From Chryseobacterium kimseyorum (lineage in GTDB: Bacteria > Bacteroidota > Bacteroidia > Flavobacteriales > Weeksellaceae), in NCBI RefSeq assembly GCF_025971945.1, contig NZ_JAPDHW010000011.1:1-60593 (forward strand): a DNA stretch of 60,593 nucleotides, given 5' to 3'. Shown piece by piece: positions 34,307-42,876 of the stretch; position 1 is the first letter of the stretch, and each line of letters begins with the position of its first letter. The notes beneath the pieces are model-generated. The model worked only from the letters and a program-made list of their open reading frames with translations. It did no database searches and was not told the DNA's origin. Position numbers and translations under genes: made by a program.

Positions 34307-35557
34307 ATGTCAACAGCAGAACAAACAAAAGATTCACAATACTTCATCGAGCTCGAAGAAAAACATGGCGCACATAACTACCATCCGCTTCCTGTGGTTT
34401 TAGACAGAGGTGAAGGTGTATTTGTTTGGGACGTTGAAGGCAAAAAATATTACGATTTCCTTTCAGCTTATTCCGCTGTAAATCAAGGGCATTCTCATCC
34501 AAAAATTGTAGAAGCTTTGGTGAATCAGGCTAAAAAATTAGCTTTAACTTCGAGAGCATTTTACAACTCAAGCTTGGGAGAGTATGAGAAAAAGATCACG
34601 ACTCTTTTCGGTTTTGATAAAGTTTTACCGATGAATTCAGGAGCTGAAGCGGTGGAAACTGCTGTGAAATTAGCCAGAAAATGGAGTTATGAAGTGAAAG
34701 GAATTTCAGAAAACGCAGCTAAAATTGTGGTTTGTGAAAATAACTTCCATGGAAGAACCACAACGATTGTTTCTTTCTCAAATGATCCTGATGCGAATAA
34801 AAACTACGGACCTTTCACTCCGGGATTTGTAAAAATTCCATATAATGATCTTACAGCTTTGGAAGAAGTTCTGAAAAATGATGCTCAAAATATTGCGGCA
34901 TTTTTGGTAGAGCCCATTCAGGGAGAAGCCGGAGTTTACGTTCCGGATGAAAATTTTCTGAAGAATGCTTCTGAACTGTGTAAGAAGTACAATGTTCTTT
35001 TCATTGCAGACGAAGTACAGACCGGAATTGCAAGAACAGGTAGATTAATTGCCTGTCATCACGAAAACGTTCAGCCGGACATTTTAATTCTTGGTAAAGC
35101 AATTTCAGGAGGAATGTATCCCGTTTCTGCAGTTTTGGCCAACGATGAGATTATGAATGTGATCAAACCTGGACAGCATGGTTCTACTTTCGGTGGAAAC
35201 CCGATTGCATGCGCAGTAGCGGTTGCAGCTTTGAATGTGGTGGAAGACGAAAAATTATCTGAAAGAGCAGAAGAACTGGGGCAGCTTTTCAGATCTGAAA
35301 TTGAAAAAGTAATTGAAAAATCTGATCTGATTACCAAAGTAAGAGGAAAAGGATTATTGAATGCAATTCTAATCAATGATACTCCTGAAAGTTCAACAGC
35401 ATGGAATCTGTGTTTACAGTTAAAAGAAAACGGACTTTTAGCAAAACCAACCCACGGAAACATCATCAGACTGGCACCACCATTGGTGATCACCGAAGAA
35501 CAGTTATTAGACTGTGTAAACATTATTGAGAAAACAGTTTTAGAATATAAAAAATAA
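34307..35557 (+). CDS. rocD: Ornithine aminotransferase
   Basis: PLP enzyme converting ornithine and 2-oxoglutarate to glutamate semialdehyde and glutamate. The 416-residue protein has ENNFHGRTTT near 144-153, the aspartate of the PLP site in FIADEVQTGIARTG and the PLP lysine in LILGKAISGGMYPVSA near 264, typical of class III aminotransferases. The opening (SQYFIELEEKHGAHNYHPLPVVLDRGEG) is that of RocD rather than ArgD or GabT. I placed the start at 34307 (MSTAEQTKD), 18 bases after a -7 box. A terminator follows. Confidence 0.94.
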   Translation: MSTAEQTKDSQYFIELEEKHGAHNYHPLPVVLDRGEGVFVWDVEGKKYYDFLSAYSAVNQGHSHPKIVEALVNQAKKLALTSRAFYNSSLGEYEKKITTLFGFDKVLPMNSGAEAVETAVKLARKWSYEVKGISENAAKIVVCENNFHGRTTTIVSFSNDPDANKNYGPFTPGFVKIPYNDLTALEEVLKNDAQNIAAFLVEPIQGEAGVYVPDENFLKNASELCKKYNVLFIADEVQTGIARTGRLIACHHENVQPDILILGKAISGGMYPVSAVLANDEIMNVIKPGQHGSTFGGNPIACAVAVAALNVVEDEKLSERAEELGQLFRSEIEKVIEKSDLITKVRGKGLLNAILINDTPESSTAWNLCLQLKENGLLAKPTHGNIIRLAPPLVITEEQLLDCVNIIEKTVLEYKK

Positions 35558-35571
35558 ATCACCAGAAATTT

Positions 35572-35608
35572 AAAAAAATAACACTCAAAATCAGGGTGTT
35601 ATTTTTTT
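35572..35608 (+). terminator. Terminator after rocD
   Basis: Stem around 35576-35584 with 35596-35604, followed by a run of T. It separates rocD from the glycan locus. Confidence 0.8.
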
Positions 35609-35673
35609 ATTTAATAAATTGAACAAACGATTGTTTAACTTTTAATATAAATAGCTATCTAATCATTTTACTA

Positions 35674-36444
35674 ATGAAGAGAGTTATGGAGAATCCTAAA
35701 ATAAGCGCCTTGCTGATTGTATATAATGAGGAGAAAAATATTGAAGATGCTATAAAATCAGTTGAATTTGCAGACGAAATTATTGTTCTGGATTCTTTCA
35801 GCACCGATAAAACTTTAGAAATCATCGGATCAAAATTTCCTGCAGTGAAGATGTTTCAAAATAAATTTGAAGATTTTACACAGCAAAGAAATAAGTGTAT
35901 TTCCTATGCACAAAATGAATGGATTCTGTTTCTGGATGCAGATGAAAGAGTGACACCCCAACTTAAAACCGAAATCTTAAATGAAATCAAAAAACCTGTA
36001 ACGAAAAAGGCTTATTTTTTTAAGAGAAAATTCTTTTTTATGGGTGAGCAGGTGAATTTTTCGGGAACTCAGAATGATAAAAATATCAGGCTTTTTAAAA
36101 AAGAGGTCGCGCACTATGACGAAAGTAAGCGCGTACATGAAGGCCTTAGCAACGTAGGAAACCCGGGAACACTTCAAAATTATCTTCTTCATTTTTCATT
36201 TGATTCTTATGACGCCTATTACAAAAAGGTGATTCATTACTCAAAGCTGAAGGCCAGGGATCTTTATGAGAAACAAATACCGTATCAACTTTTAAAGCAA
36301 CTTTCGAAAAGCTTTTTTAATTTCTTTAAAATGTATTTTCTCAAACTTGGGTTTTTAGATGGCAGAAAAGGCTTCACTCTCTCCTACCTAAGTGCGCTGA
36401 GCTCATTTAAAACCTACGAATTTTTAAAGGAAGAATATGCATAA
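35674..36444 (+). CDS. Family 2 glycosyltransferase, WaaE-like
   Basis: First gene of the glycan locus. The 256-residue protein has GT2 motifs LIVYNEEKNIEDAI (14-27), VLDSFSTDKT (38-47) and the metal site DAD at 88-90 (WILFLDADER). The short, single-domain form with a QQRN segment (70-73) and a C-terminal hydrophobic helix region (LGFLDGRKGF) is that of LPS core beta-1,4-glucosyltransferases of the WaaE/KdtX group. A paralogue follows at 36514. The acceptor is inferred, not shown. Confidence 0.88.
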   Translation: MKRVMENPKISALLIVYNEEKNIEDAIKSVEFADEIIVLDSFSTDKTLEIIGSKFPAVKMFQNKFEDFTQQRNKCISYAQNEWILFLDADERVTPQLKTEILNEIKKPVTKKAYFFKRKFFFMGEQVNFSGTQNDKNIRLFKKEVAHYDESKRVHEGLSNVGNPGTLQNYLLHFSFDSYDAYYKKVIHYSKLKARDLYEKQIPYQLLKQLSKSFFNFFKMYFLKLGFLDGRKGFTLSYLSALSSFKTYEFLKEEYA

Positions 36445-36485
36445 CGATTATTTTTTAAGACAATCTTATTTCTGAAAATAAACTG

Positions 36486-36493
36486 TATTTTTG
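36486..36493 (+). promoter_or_regulatory. -7 box of the second WaaE-like gene
   Basis: TATTTTTG, 20 bases before the start at 36514. Confidence 0.5.
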
Positions 36494-36513
36494 CAGCAGT
36501 AAGTCATAGTTTA

Positions 36514-37281
36514 ATGAAGCTTTCTGTAGCAATTATCACCTTTAATGAAGACAGGATTATCGGAAAAACGCTGAATGCCGTTCACGATCTTGCCGATGAA
36601 ATAATCATAGTCGACAGTTTTTCTAAAGACTGTACACAAGAGATATGCGCACGATTTCCAAAAGTAAAATTTATTCAGCAAAGATTTCTGGGTTTTGGAA
36701 AACAGAAAAATTTTGCTATCGAGAAATGTCAGTCTGAATGGATTTTATTCTTAGATTCTGATGAAGTTTTGGATGAGGAAGCAAAAAAATCCATTAGAAA
36801 AATTATTGGTGACGATCAGCCAGAATATAATGTTTATGAGATTGAATTCAACAATATATTTTTGGGAGAAACTCTAAAATATGGCGGCTGGGGAAATATC
36901 AAACGAGAAAGGCTTTTCAGAAAAGGTTTTGGACAGTATTCTGAAGATATCGTACACGAAGAATTTATTACCTCTGAAAAAAAAGGAAGACTCGCGGGAA
37001 AAATCAATCATTACACTTACAAGGACATCTACCATCACATCGAAAAGTCTAACAAATACACTTCGATGATGGCTGAGAAAATGTATAAAAACGGCAAAAA
37101 ATCAAGTGTTCTTAAAATCTTATTCAGACCTTTATACCAGTTTATCAAATCTTACTTTTTGAGATTAGGTTTTTTAGATGGTCTTGTTGGATATTATGCT
37201 GCGACAACTGCTGCTTTTTACACTTTCTTAAAGTATAAAAAACTTCACGAAATTCATAAATTCGGCACTAAAGAATGTTAG
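36514..37281 (+). CDS. Family 2 glycosyltransferase, WaaE-like paralogue
   Basis: The 255-residue protein repeats the layout of its neighbour: IITFNEDRIIGKTL (7-20), IVDSFSKDCT (32-41), DSD at 81-83 and a C-terminal LRLGFLDGLVGYYAAT helix. It is diverged in sequence, so the pair is an old duplication that probably adds different sugars or linkages. Its stop overlaps the start of the deacetylase by 7 bases. Confidence 0.88.
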   Translation: MKLSVAIITFNEDRIIGKTLNAVHDLADEIIIVDSFSKDCTQEICARFPKVKFIQQRFLGFGKQKNFAIEKCQSEWILFLDSDEVLDEEAKKSIRKIIGDDQPEYNVYEIEFNNIFLGETLKYGGWGNIKRERLFRKGFGQYSEDIVHEEFITSEKKGRLAGKINHYTYKDIYHHIEKSNKYTSMMAEKMYKNGKKSSVLKILFRPLYQFIKSYFLRLGFLDGLVGYYAATTAAFYTFLKYKKLHEIHKFGTKEC

Positions 37282-38015
37282 ATTTTGTTAAAAGAATCCT
37301 TGGTCTTTCTAAAAAAGAAAGCATCAGAATATTGATGTATCATCAGGTTTTACCACAATCTATCGCTTTTAAAAATGATCTGATTGTCACTGCAGAAAAT
37401 CTTGATGATCAATTGAAATTTATCAAAAGTAATTATCAGACAGTTTTTTTCAGGGATCTGGAAAACAGCAAATCGTTAAAGAATAAAATCATTTTAACCT
37501 TTGATGACGGATATTATAATAATTTAGAATATTTGATTCCTTTGCTCGAAAAACATCAGTTGAAGGCTACAATTTTTATCCCGACAGAATTTATTCAGAA
37601 CAGTAAACATGGAAATAACAAGCTGTACATGAATTTTGAAGAACTGCAATCCCTTGATCCTTCATTAGTTGAAATCGCTTTGCACAGCCATTCCCATCAA
37701 AATTTCTCACAGTTATCGCTTGAGGAATCTGAAAAAGATCTCTTAAAAAACATGGAACTTTTAGATGAGAATAAAATCACCTATTCAAAGGTTCTCGCTT
37801 ATCCTTACGGACGGTTTCCGAAAGAAAAAGTGAGCAAAAAAGAGTTTTTTTCTATGCTTGACAGAATTGGAATTGTCTATGCTCTGAGAATCGGAAATAA
37901 GATAGAATGCTATCCGTTTAAAAATAAATATGAAATTAACCGTATCGATATAAAATATGGTGATACGTTAAAAACTTTCAAATGGAAGCTTAAGTTTGGA
38001 AAAACAAAACTTTAA
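37275..38015 (+). CDS. Polysaccharide deacetylase (NodB domain)
   Basis: Removes acetyl groups from N-acetylated sugars of a surface glycan. The 246-residue protein has the NodB motif 1 TFDDGY at 75-80 (catalytic D77, metal D78) and the zinc histidines H137 and H141 in HSHSH. No signal peptide is visible, so it is probably cytoplasmic or membrane-near and modifies a lipid-linked intermediate. It overlaps the preceding glycosyltransferase by 7 bases and its stop meets the convergent gene at 38012. Confidence 0.87.
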   Translation: MLDFVKRILGLSKKESIRILMYHQVLPQSIAFKNDLIVTAENLDDQLKFIKSNYQTVFFRDLENSKSLKNKIILTFDDGYYNNLEYLIPLLEKHQLKATIFIPTEFIQNSKHGNNKLYMNFEELQSLDPSLVEIALHSHSHQNFSQLSLEESEKDLLKNMELLDENKITYSKVLAYPYGRFPKEKVSKKEFFSMLDRIGIVYALRIGNKIECYPFKNKYEINRIDIKYGDTLKTFKWKLKFGKTKL

Positions 38016-39091
38016 TCCAACAACTGCTTATACAGCTGCTCATAAGATTCTGCCATTTGCGCGTAGCTGAATTTTAAAGCTCTTTCTTTTAATTTCATTG
38101 CGTAATTCTGTTTATCAGCATAAAACTTTGCAATTCCTTCTTCGTAAATTTTCTTCATCGAATCAGCAGAAAAATCATCAAAATAAAAAGCTAAATCTCC
38201 ACCAATCTCGGGCAGACTGGTTAAGTTACTTAGGAAAACAGGTTTCCCGAAATACATGGCTTCCACCGGAGGAATTCCGAAACCTTCCGCGAGTGAAGGA
38301 TGGCAGTATGATTCGCAATTTTGAAGCAGAAAATACTTTTCATTATTGTCTATATTCTCAAGAATATGAACTCTTTTTTCAAGCCCTAAATCTTTGATTT
38401 TCTGCAGAAACTTCTCTTTGTAATTCGATTTGGCGGAAGAGGTTATCAAAACTAAATCCCGGTCACTTCCATCAATTAAATTCAGTAAAACTTCCTGATT
38501 CTTTTTGGGAAAAAGTACACCAATATTAAGAATGTATTTTTTCTCAATGAATTCATATTTCATATCTGAACTGAATTTTTCATTGGAGGGAAAGATTAAC
38601 CCGTTATAAATGACTTCAATTTTCACATTGTTTTTTAAACTAAACAAATTTCTGTTCTGTAAAAAATCATTTTTAACAAATTCTGAAATACATACGATGG
38701 CGTCTGCATTTCCAATATTTTTCTGTACTTTTTTTTTAGACTTTGTTATTTTATTATGAGTGCTGCTGTCGTGAAGAAAATTTAAATCATGAAGTGTCAC
38801 CACTTTCTTCTGATTCGGTTTTTTAGCATGAAAATAATCTGATAACTGATGCGTTACATGAATCAATGAAAAAGATGACGTATTCACTTTTAATTTTTTC
38901 TGCCAAAACTTCCAGTCGATGATCTTAAAATTGTTTTTAAGTGCTGGAATATTTTTTTCGGGACCATACAGTGTGTAATTGAAATGGCATAATTTTTCGT
39001 CCAATCCTCTAATTAGGGAGATACACACATTGGCTATTCCCGATCTGGGATATTTTAACCGTTCTACATCGATGAGGATATTCTTTTTCAT
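38012..39091 (-). CDS. Family 4 glycosyltransferase
   Basis: The 359-residue protein has the GT-B fold of family 4: N-terminal half with DVERLKYPRSGIANVC, VVTLHDLNFLHD near 101, VCISEFVKNDFL and the donor-site motif SLAEGFGIPPVEAMYFGKPVFLSN near 270. It resembles mannosyltransferases of LPS clusters, including the one at 46192 (same PPVEAM type motif). Transcribed on its own against its neighbours. Confidence 0.88.
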   Translation of the reverse strand: MKKNILIDVERLKYPRSGIANVCISLIRGLDEKLCHFNYTLYGPEKNIPALKNNFKIIDWKFWQKKLKVNTSSFSLIHVTHQLSDYFHAKKPNQKKVVTLHDLNFLHDSSTHNKITKSKKKVQKNIGNADAIVCISEFVKNDFLQNRNLFSLKNNVKIEVIYNGLIFPSNEKFSSDMKYEFIEKKYILNIGVLFPKKNQEVLLNLIDGSDRDLVLITSSAKSNYKEKFLQKIKDLGLEKRVHILENIDNNEKYFLLQNCESYCHPSLAEGFGIPPVEAMYFGKPVFLSNLTSLPEIGGDLAFYFDDFSADSMKKIYEEGIAKFYADKQNYAMKLKERALKFSYAQMAESYEQLYKQLLD

Positions 39092-39140
39092 TAATAACGG
39101 GGGCTTTTCTCCAAAATTAGAAATTTAACTTTAAAATCTT

Positions 39141-39148
39141 TACTTTTG
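39141..39148 (+). promoter_or_regulatory. -7 box of the CgeB-like operon
   Basis: TACTTTTG, only 4 bases before the ATG at 39153; a transcript from here would be nearly leaderless. Confidence 0.4.
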
Positions 39149-39152
39149 TTAT

Positions 39153-40127
39153 ATGAAAATTTGTTTAATCAGTTTTGATTTTTGGCATTATGATGAACAT
39201 ATCGTAGATAAACTCAAAGAAAAAGGCATAGAAGCAAACCATATTAACATTGGAGCTTTCACGCACAAAAATTTTGGAGCAAGGGTGAAGAACGCGATGA
39301 GCAAAGTTTTTGTCGGGAAAAATCTTAAACACGAAAAAAGACAGAATTTCATAATAGAATCACTGCAAAAACTGGGAAAGCAGGATCAGATTTTAGTGAT
39401 TAATCCGGAATCTATTGAAGACAAAGTTCATCAGGAAATCCGAAAATACGCTGACCGAAATATTGCGTATCTCTACGACAGCATGGCGAGAAATCCTGCA
39501 GAACATATTCTTCATTACTTTGATACTGTTTTTTCTTTTGACCATGAAGATGTGAAGAATTATGGTTTTGAAAAAATAACAAACTATAATTATCTAAAAC
39601 ACATTCCTGCAGAAACTCAAAATCCAGATTTAGATCTTTTTTTCATCACTTCATACGACAGAAACAGACTGGCAACTCTACATATTCTGGCAGACCGCAT
39701 TCAACATCTTAAATTGAAGTTTAATGTTATCATAGCCGGAAAGAAGAGCTGGAAAAATCAGTGTAAACAAATTTTTGATAAAAAGTATATCCGTATTTTT
39801 ACATTCAGAAGAAAAAACATACCTCAGCAGTCGCTTCCATCGTTATATAAAAATACAAAAGTAATTTTAGATCTGATGCGGGCTAATCAGACAGGGCTCA
39901 GCTTTCGTGTGTTTGAGGCGATGGCACTTGAAAGGAAAATCATTACTGATAATGAAAACATCAGGAAGTATGATTTTTTTGACGCCGAAAATATTTTGAT
40001 TTTGAATAATGATTTCAGCAACATCGAGAAGTCTTTTTTTGAAAAACCTTACAAAAAAATTTCTGATGAAATTTATTACAAATACACTTTAGACAATTGG
40101 GTTAATACGGTTTTTAATTTAAACTAA
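39153..40127 (+). CDS. CgeB-like glycosyltransferase, copy 1
   Basis: The 324-residue protein has a weak GT-B fold, with NIAYLYDSMARNPAEHI near 108 and the C-terminal block LRANQTGLSFRVFEAMALERKIITDNENIRKYDFF in shorter pieces (LSFRVFEAM; KIITDN). This block recurs in the gene at 41063. The family is found in LPS clusters as CgeB-like or uncharacterised glycosyltransferases. It starts a run of four plus-strand genes with gaps of 0 to 3 bases or short overlaps. Confidence 0.75.
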   Translation: MKICLISFDFWHYDEHIVDKLKEKGIEANHINIGAFTHKNFGARVKNAMSKVFVGKNLKHEKRQNFIIESLQKLGKQDQILVINPESIEDKVHQEIRKYADRNIAYLYDSMARNPAEHILHYFDTVFSFDHEDVKNYGFEKITNYNYLKHIPAETQNPDLDLFFITSYDRNRLATLHILADRIQHLKLKFNVIIAGKKSWKNQCKQIFDKKYIRIFTFRRKNIPQQSLPSLYKNTKVILDLMRANQTGLSFRVFEAMALERKIITDNENIRKYDFFDAENILILNNDFSNIEKSFFEKPYKKISDEIYYKYTLDNWVNTVFNLN

Positions 40128-41066
40128 ATGACAAAAATTTCTGTTGCATTATGCACTTATAATGGCGAAAAATATATTCGTCAACAAATTGATTCTATTC
40201 TTTCTCAGTCTTTGAAAATAGATGAAATTGTAGTGTGCGATGACGGATCTACGGATAAAACTCAAACTATCTTATCTGAATACAAAAATAAATTTCCCGA
40301 TATTTTCAATATCAATATTAACCATCAAAATTTACGCAGTGTAAAAAACTTTGAAAAAGCTATTTCTCTCTGTAAAGGTGAAATTATATTTTTAAGCGAT
40401 CAGGACGATGTGTGGAAAGAGAACAAAGTGAAAGTTTTCTATGATTTTTTTGAAAACAACAAAAGCATTGATGTTGTATGCTCAAACGGATTTATTATTG
40501 ATGAAAATAATTTACAGAAAAATTTATATACTGTGTGGGATGTTCCCACCTTTTTAGGTCAGAACCACAAAGAAATTGACTATTTCAAAATATTCTTAAC
40601 CATTGGTAATTTTGCTACCGGAGCATCAATGGCAATCAGAAAATCTTTTACCCATCAGGTTATACCTTTTCCAGATATTGAAGGTTTACACCATGATGAA
40701 TGGATTGCATTGGTTTCTTCTGAACAGAAAAGGTTCGCTTTTCTAAATGACAAGCTCTTTTCATACCGTATTCACAGCGAGCAACAGGTTGGAGGAATCA
40801 GTTACTCTAAAGATGAATCTTCCAAAGAAAAACTTATTCGCCGATTTGATCACGCTAAAAACCCCCAAATATTCAGAGATTTCAAAATCAAGCTGAGAAC
40901 GCTAAATGATAAAGAGAGAAAATTTACAACTTATCTTGAAAAAGATTCTAGTAAGGAGGCAGAAAGATTTTTGAAAGAAATCCGGGATGAAAAATCCAAT
41001 TTATACAAAAAACTGAGATCTGATCATTTTTTAATTTTTTTATTCTTTAAATATCTCTACCGATGA
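40128..41066 (+). CDS. Family 2 glycosyltransferase, rhamnosyltransferase-like
   Basis: The 312-residue protein has VALCTYNGEKYIRQQIDSIL at 5-24 (ALCTYNGEKY), VVCDDGSTDKT and DQDD (FLSDQDDVW near 89-97), the pattern of rhamnosyl-type GT2 enzymes. The donor is not provable from sequence. The start follows the preceding stop directly, and its stop overlaps the next start (ATGA) by 4 bases. Confidence 0.86.
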   Translation: MTKISVALCTYNGEKYIRQQIDSILSQSLKIDEIVVCDDGSTDKTQTILSEYKNKFPDIFNININHQNLRSVKNFEKAISLCKGEIIFLSDQDDVWKENKVKVFYDFFENNKSIDVVCSNGFIIDENNLQKNLYTVWDVPTFLGQNHKEIDYFKIFLTIGNFATGASMAIRKSFTHQVIPFPDIEGLHHDEWIALVSSEQKRFAFLNDKLFSYRIHSEQQVGGISYSKDESSKEKLIRRFDHAKNPQIFRDFKIKLRTLNDKERKFTTYLEKDSSKEAERFLKEIRDEKSNLYKKLRSDHFLIFLFFKYLYR

Positions 41067-42034
41067 ACAAGATTCTCATCATCATGCACAATTATGCAGG
41101 ACTTGCAGACCTCATCAAGAAAAATCTGGAATACCTGAATTTTGATAATGTAGATTTTTTACTGTATTCTGAAGAGAAATTCAGATATAAAAATAGCCTA
41201 CAAAAACTAAATAATCTTTATAGAAAAACATTTTTAGGAGATAAAAAATACAAGGAAAAACTGCGCGCTTCTTTCATAGAAAATACCTTAACTGAAAAAG
41301 CACATCGGTTACTGCAATATGAAACCATCCTGGTAATGACTGCCGATTTCTTCTCTGAAGATTTTTTAAGCATCATCAGAACTAAAACTAAAAATTTAGT
41401 TGGTAATCATTGGGACGGACTTAAAAGGACGCCGAATGTTTATTCCAAATTAAAATTCTTTGACAAGTTTTTTGTATTCGATAAAGATGATGTTGATGAA
41501 AAAAATAATATTTTCTTTTTGACCAATTTCTTCTTTAATTTTGAAGAGGATAAGTATGAACCGGAAATTAAAAATGATGTTTTTTATATCGGAACGTTTG
41601 TTGAAGAACGATTCAAAGCTTTAAAAAACATTTCAAAAATATTAAGTCAGAATAAAATATCCCAAAAAATACTTCTTTTTAGTTGGGATAAAAAAGATAA
41701 TGACGGAGAAATAAATTTCACCAATCGATTTCTGACTTATGATGAAAATATTGATTTTGTAAAAAGCTCAAAAGCACTTTTAGATTTAAAACTAAAAGAA
41801 CATAACGGATTGTCATTCAGGTTTTTTGAAGCTATGAAATACAGTAAAAAATTGATCACAGATAATCCGGATGTGAAAAATTACGATTTTTACAGATCGG
41901 AAAATATATTCATTATCGGTGAAAATGACGGAAAAGAACTGACAAATTTTGTAGAAAATCCGTATCAGGAAATTCCTTCAGATATTAAAAATAAATACAG
42001 TTTTGAAAACTGGTTTAAAACACTTACTTCTTAA
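41063..42034 (+). CDS. CgeB-like glycosyltransferase, copy 2
   Basis: The 323-residue protein is a diverged paralogue of the gene at 39153, with the same length and the same C-terminal block (LSFRFFEAM near 254; KLITDN near 268; NYDFYRSENI). The N-terminal halves differ more than the C-terminal ones, as expected if the donor is shared and the acceptor differs. It starts within the 4-base overlap with the preceding GT2 gene. Confidence 0.75.
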   Translation: MNKILIIMHNYAGLADLIKKNLEYLNFDNVDFLLYSEEKFRYKNSLQKLNNLYRKTFLGDKKYKEKLRASFIENTLTEKAHRLLQYETILVMTADFFSEDFLSIIRTKTKNLVGNHWDGLKRTPNVYSKLKFFDKFFVFDKDDVDEKNNIFFLTNFFFNFEEDKYEPEIKNDVFYIGTFVEERFKALKNISKILSQNKISQKILLFSWDKKDNDGEINFTNRFLTYDENIDFVKSSKALLDLKLKEHNGLSFRFFEAMKYSKKLITDNPDVKNYDFYRSENIFIIGENDGKELTNFVENPYQEIPSDIKNKYSFENWFKTLTS

Positions 42035-42037
42035 GAC

Positions 42038-42874
42038 ATGAACGAGAAAATTTCCATCATTATTCCTTACTATAACGGTGAAGATTACATTCGTGAAACC
42101 CTGAAAAGTGTTTACGAGCAAACCTATCAAAATTTTGAAGTCATCATCGTAAATGATGGCTCGGAACGAACTGCTTTGGATGTAATTGAAAAAAGTGCAG
42201 TCTTCAAAAATTTAAAAATCATTCATCAGGATAATAAAGGTCAATCCTCTGCGAGAAACAATGGCGTACAGTCAGCTATTGGAAAGTATATTCTCTTTTT
42301 GGACTGTGATGATCTGATTGAAAAAACATTTTTAGAAAAAACTCACAGTATTCTTTCGAAAAAGCCGGAAGTGAGAGTCTGTTATACCAAAGGCAAGTTC
42401 TTTGAAAAGACTGATAGAGAATGGGTTTTACAGCCTTTCAACACATTTGACTTTTTAATTGAGAACTGCATTCCGATTACCGCTCTTATTTACAAGGAAG
42501 ACTTTGAAAAAGCGGGGGGTTTTGATACTCAATTGAATTATTATGAAGACTGGGATTTTTGGATTTCATTAATTGAAATGGGCATTAAAGTTCATAAAAT
42601 AGATGAATTTTTATTTTTTTACAGAATTAGAAATACAACAGATTCTCTTACCAATACCAGTATTGACAACAGTTCAAGACTTTCTGATAATTTCTTTGAA
42701 ATCTATAAAAAACATTATACTTTCTACAAACAAAACGGACTGGATTTTCACAGTATTATGAGTTTAATCCGTGAGAATAAAAAGTATAAAGCCAAATATT
42801 ACGATGAATGGTACAGAAAACTGATCTATAAATTTTTCAAGCCTAAAAAGTATCAGAAAATTTATAAGAACTAA
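42038..42874 (+). CDS. Family 2 glycosyltransferase
   Basis: The 278-residue protein has SIIIPYYNGEDYIRETLKSV near 5-24, IVNDGSERTA near 36, GQSSARNNG near 68 and the DCDD metal site (FLDCDDLIE near 87). A C-terminal segment LNYYEDWDFWISLIEMG is the ED motif used to bind the acceptor in this group. Fourth gene of the plus-strand run; it converges with the gene at 42877, 2 bases away. Confidence 0.88.
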   Translation: MNEKISIIIPYYNGEDYIRETLKSVYEQTYQNFEVIIVNDGSERTALDVIEKSAVFKNLKIIHQDNKGQSSARNNGVQSAIGKYILFLDCDDLIEKTFLEKTHSILSKKPEVRVCYTKGKFFEKTDREWVLQPFNTFDFLIENCIPITALIYKEDFEKAGGFDTQLNYYEDWDFWISLIEMGIKVHKIDEFLFFYRIRNTTDSLTNTSIDNSSRLSDNFFEIYKKHYTFYKQNGLDFHSIMSLIRENKKYKAKYYDEWYRKLIYKFFKPKKYQKIYKN

Positions 42875-42876
42875 TT

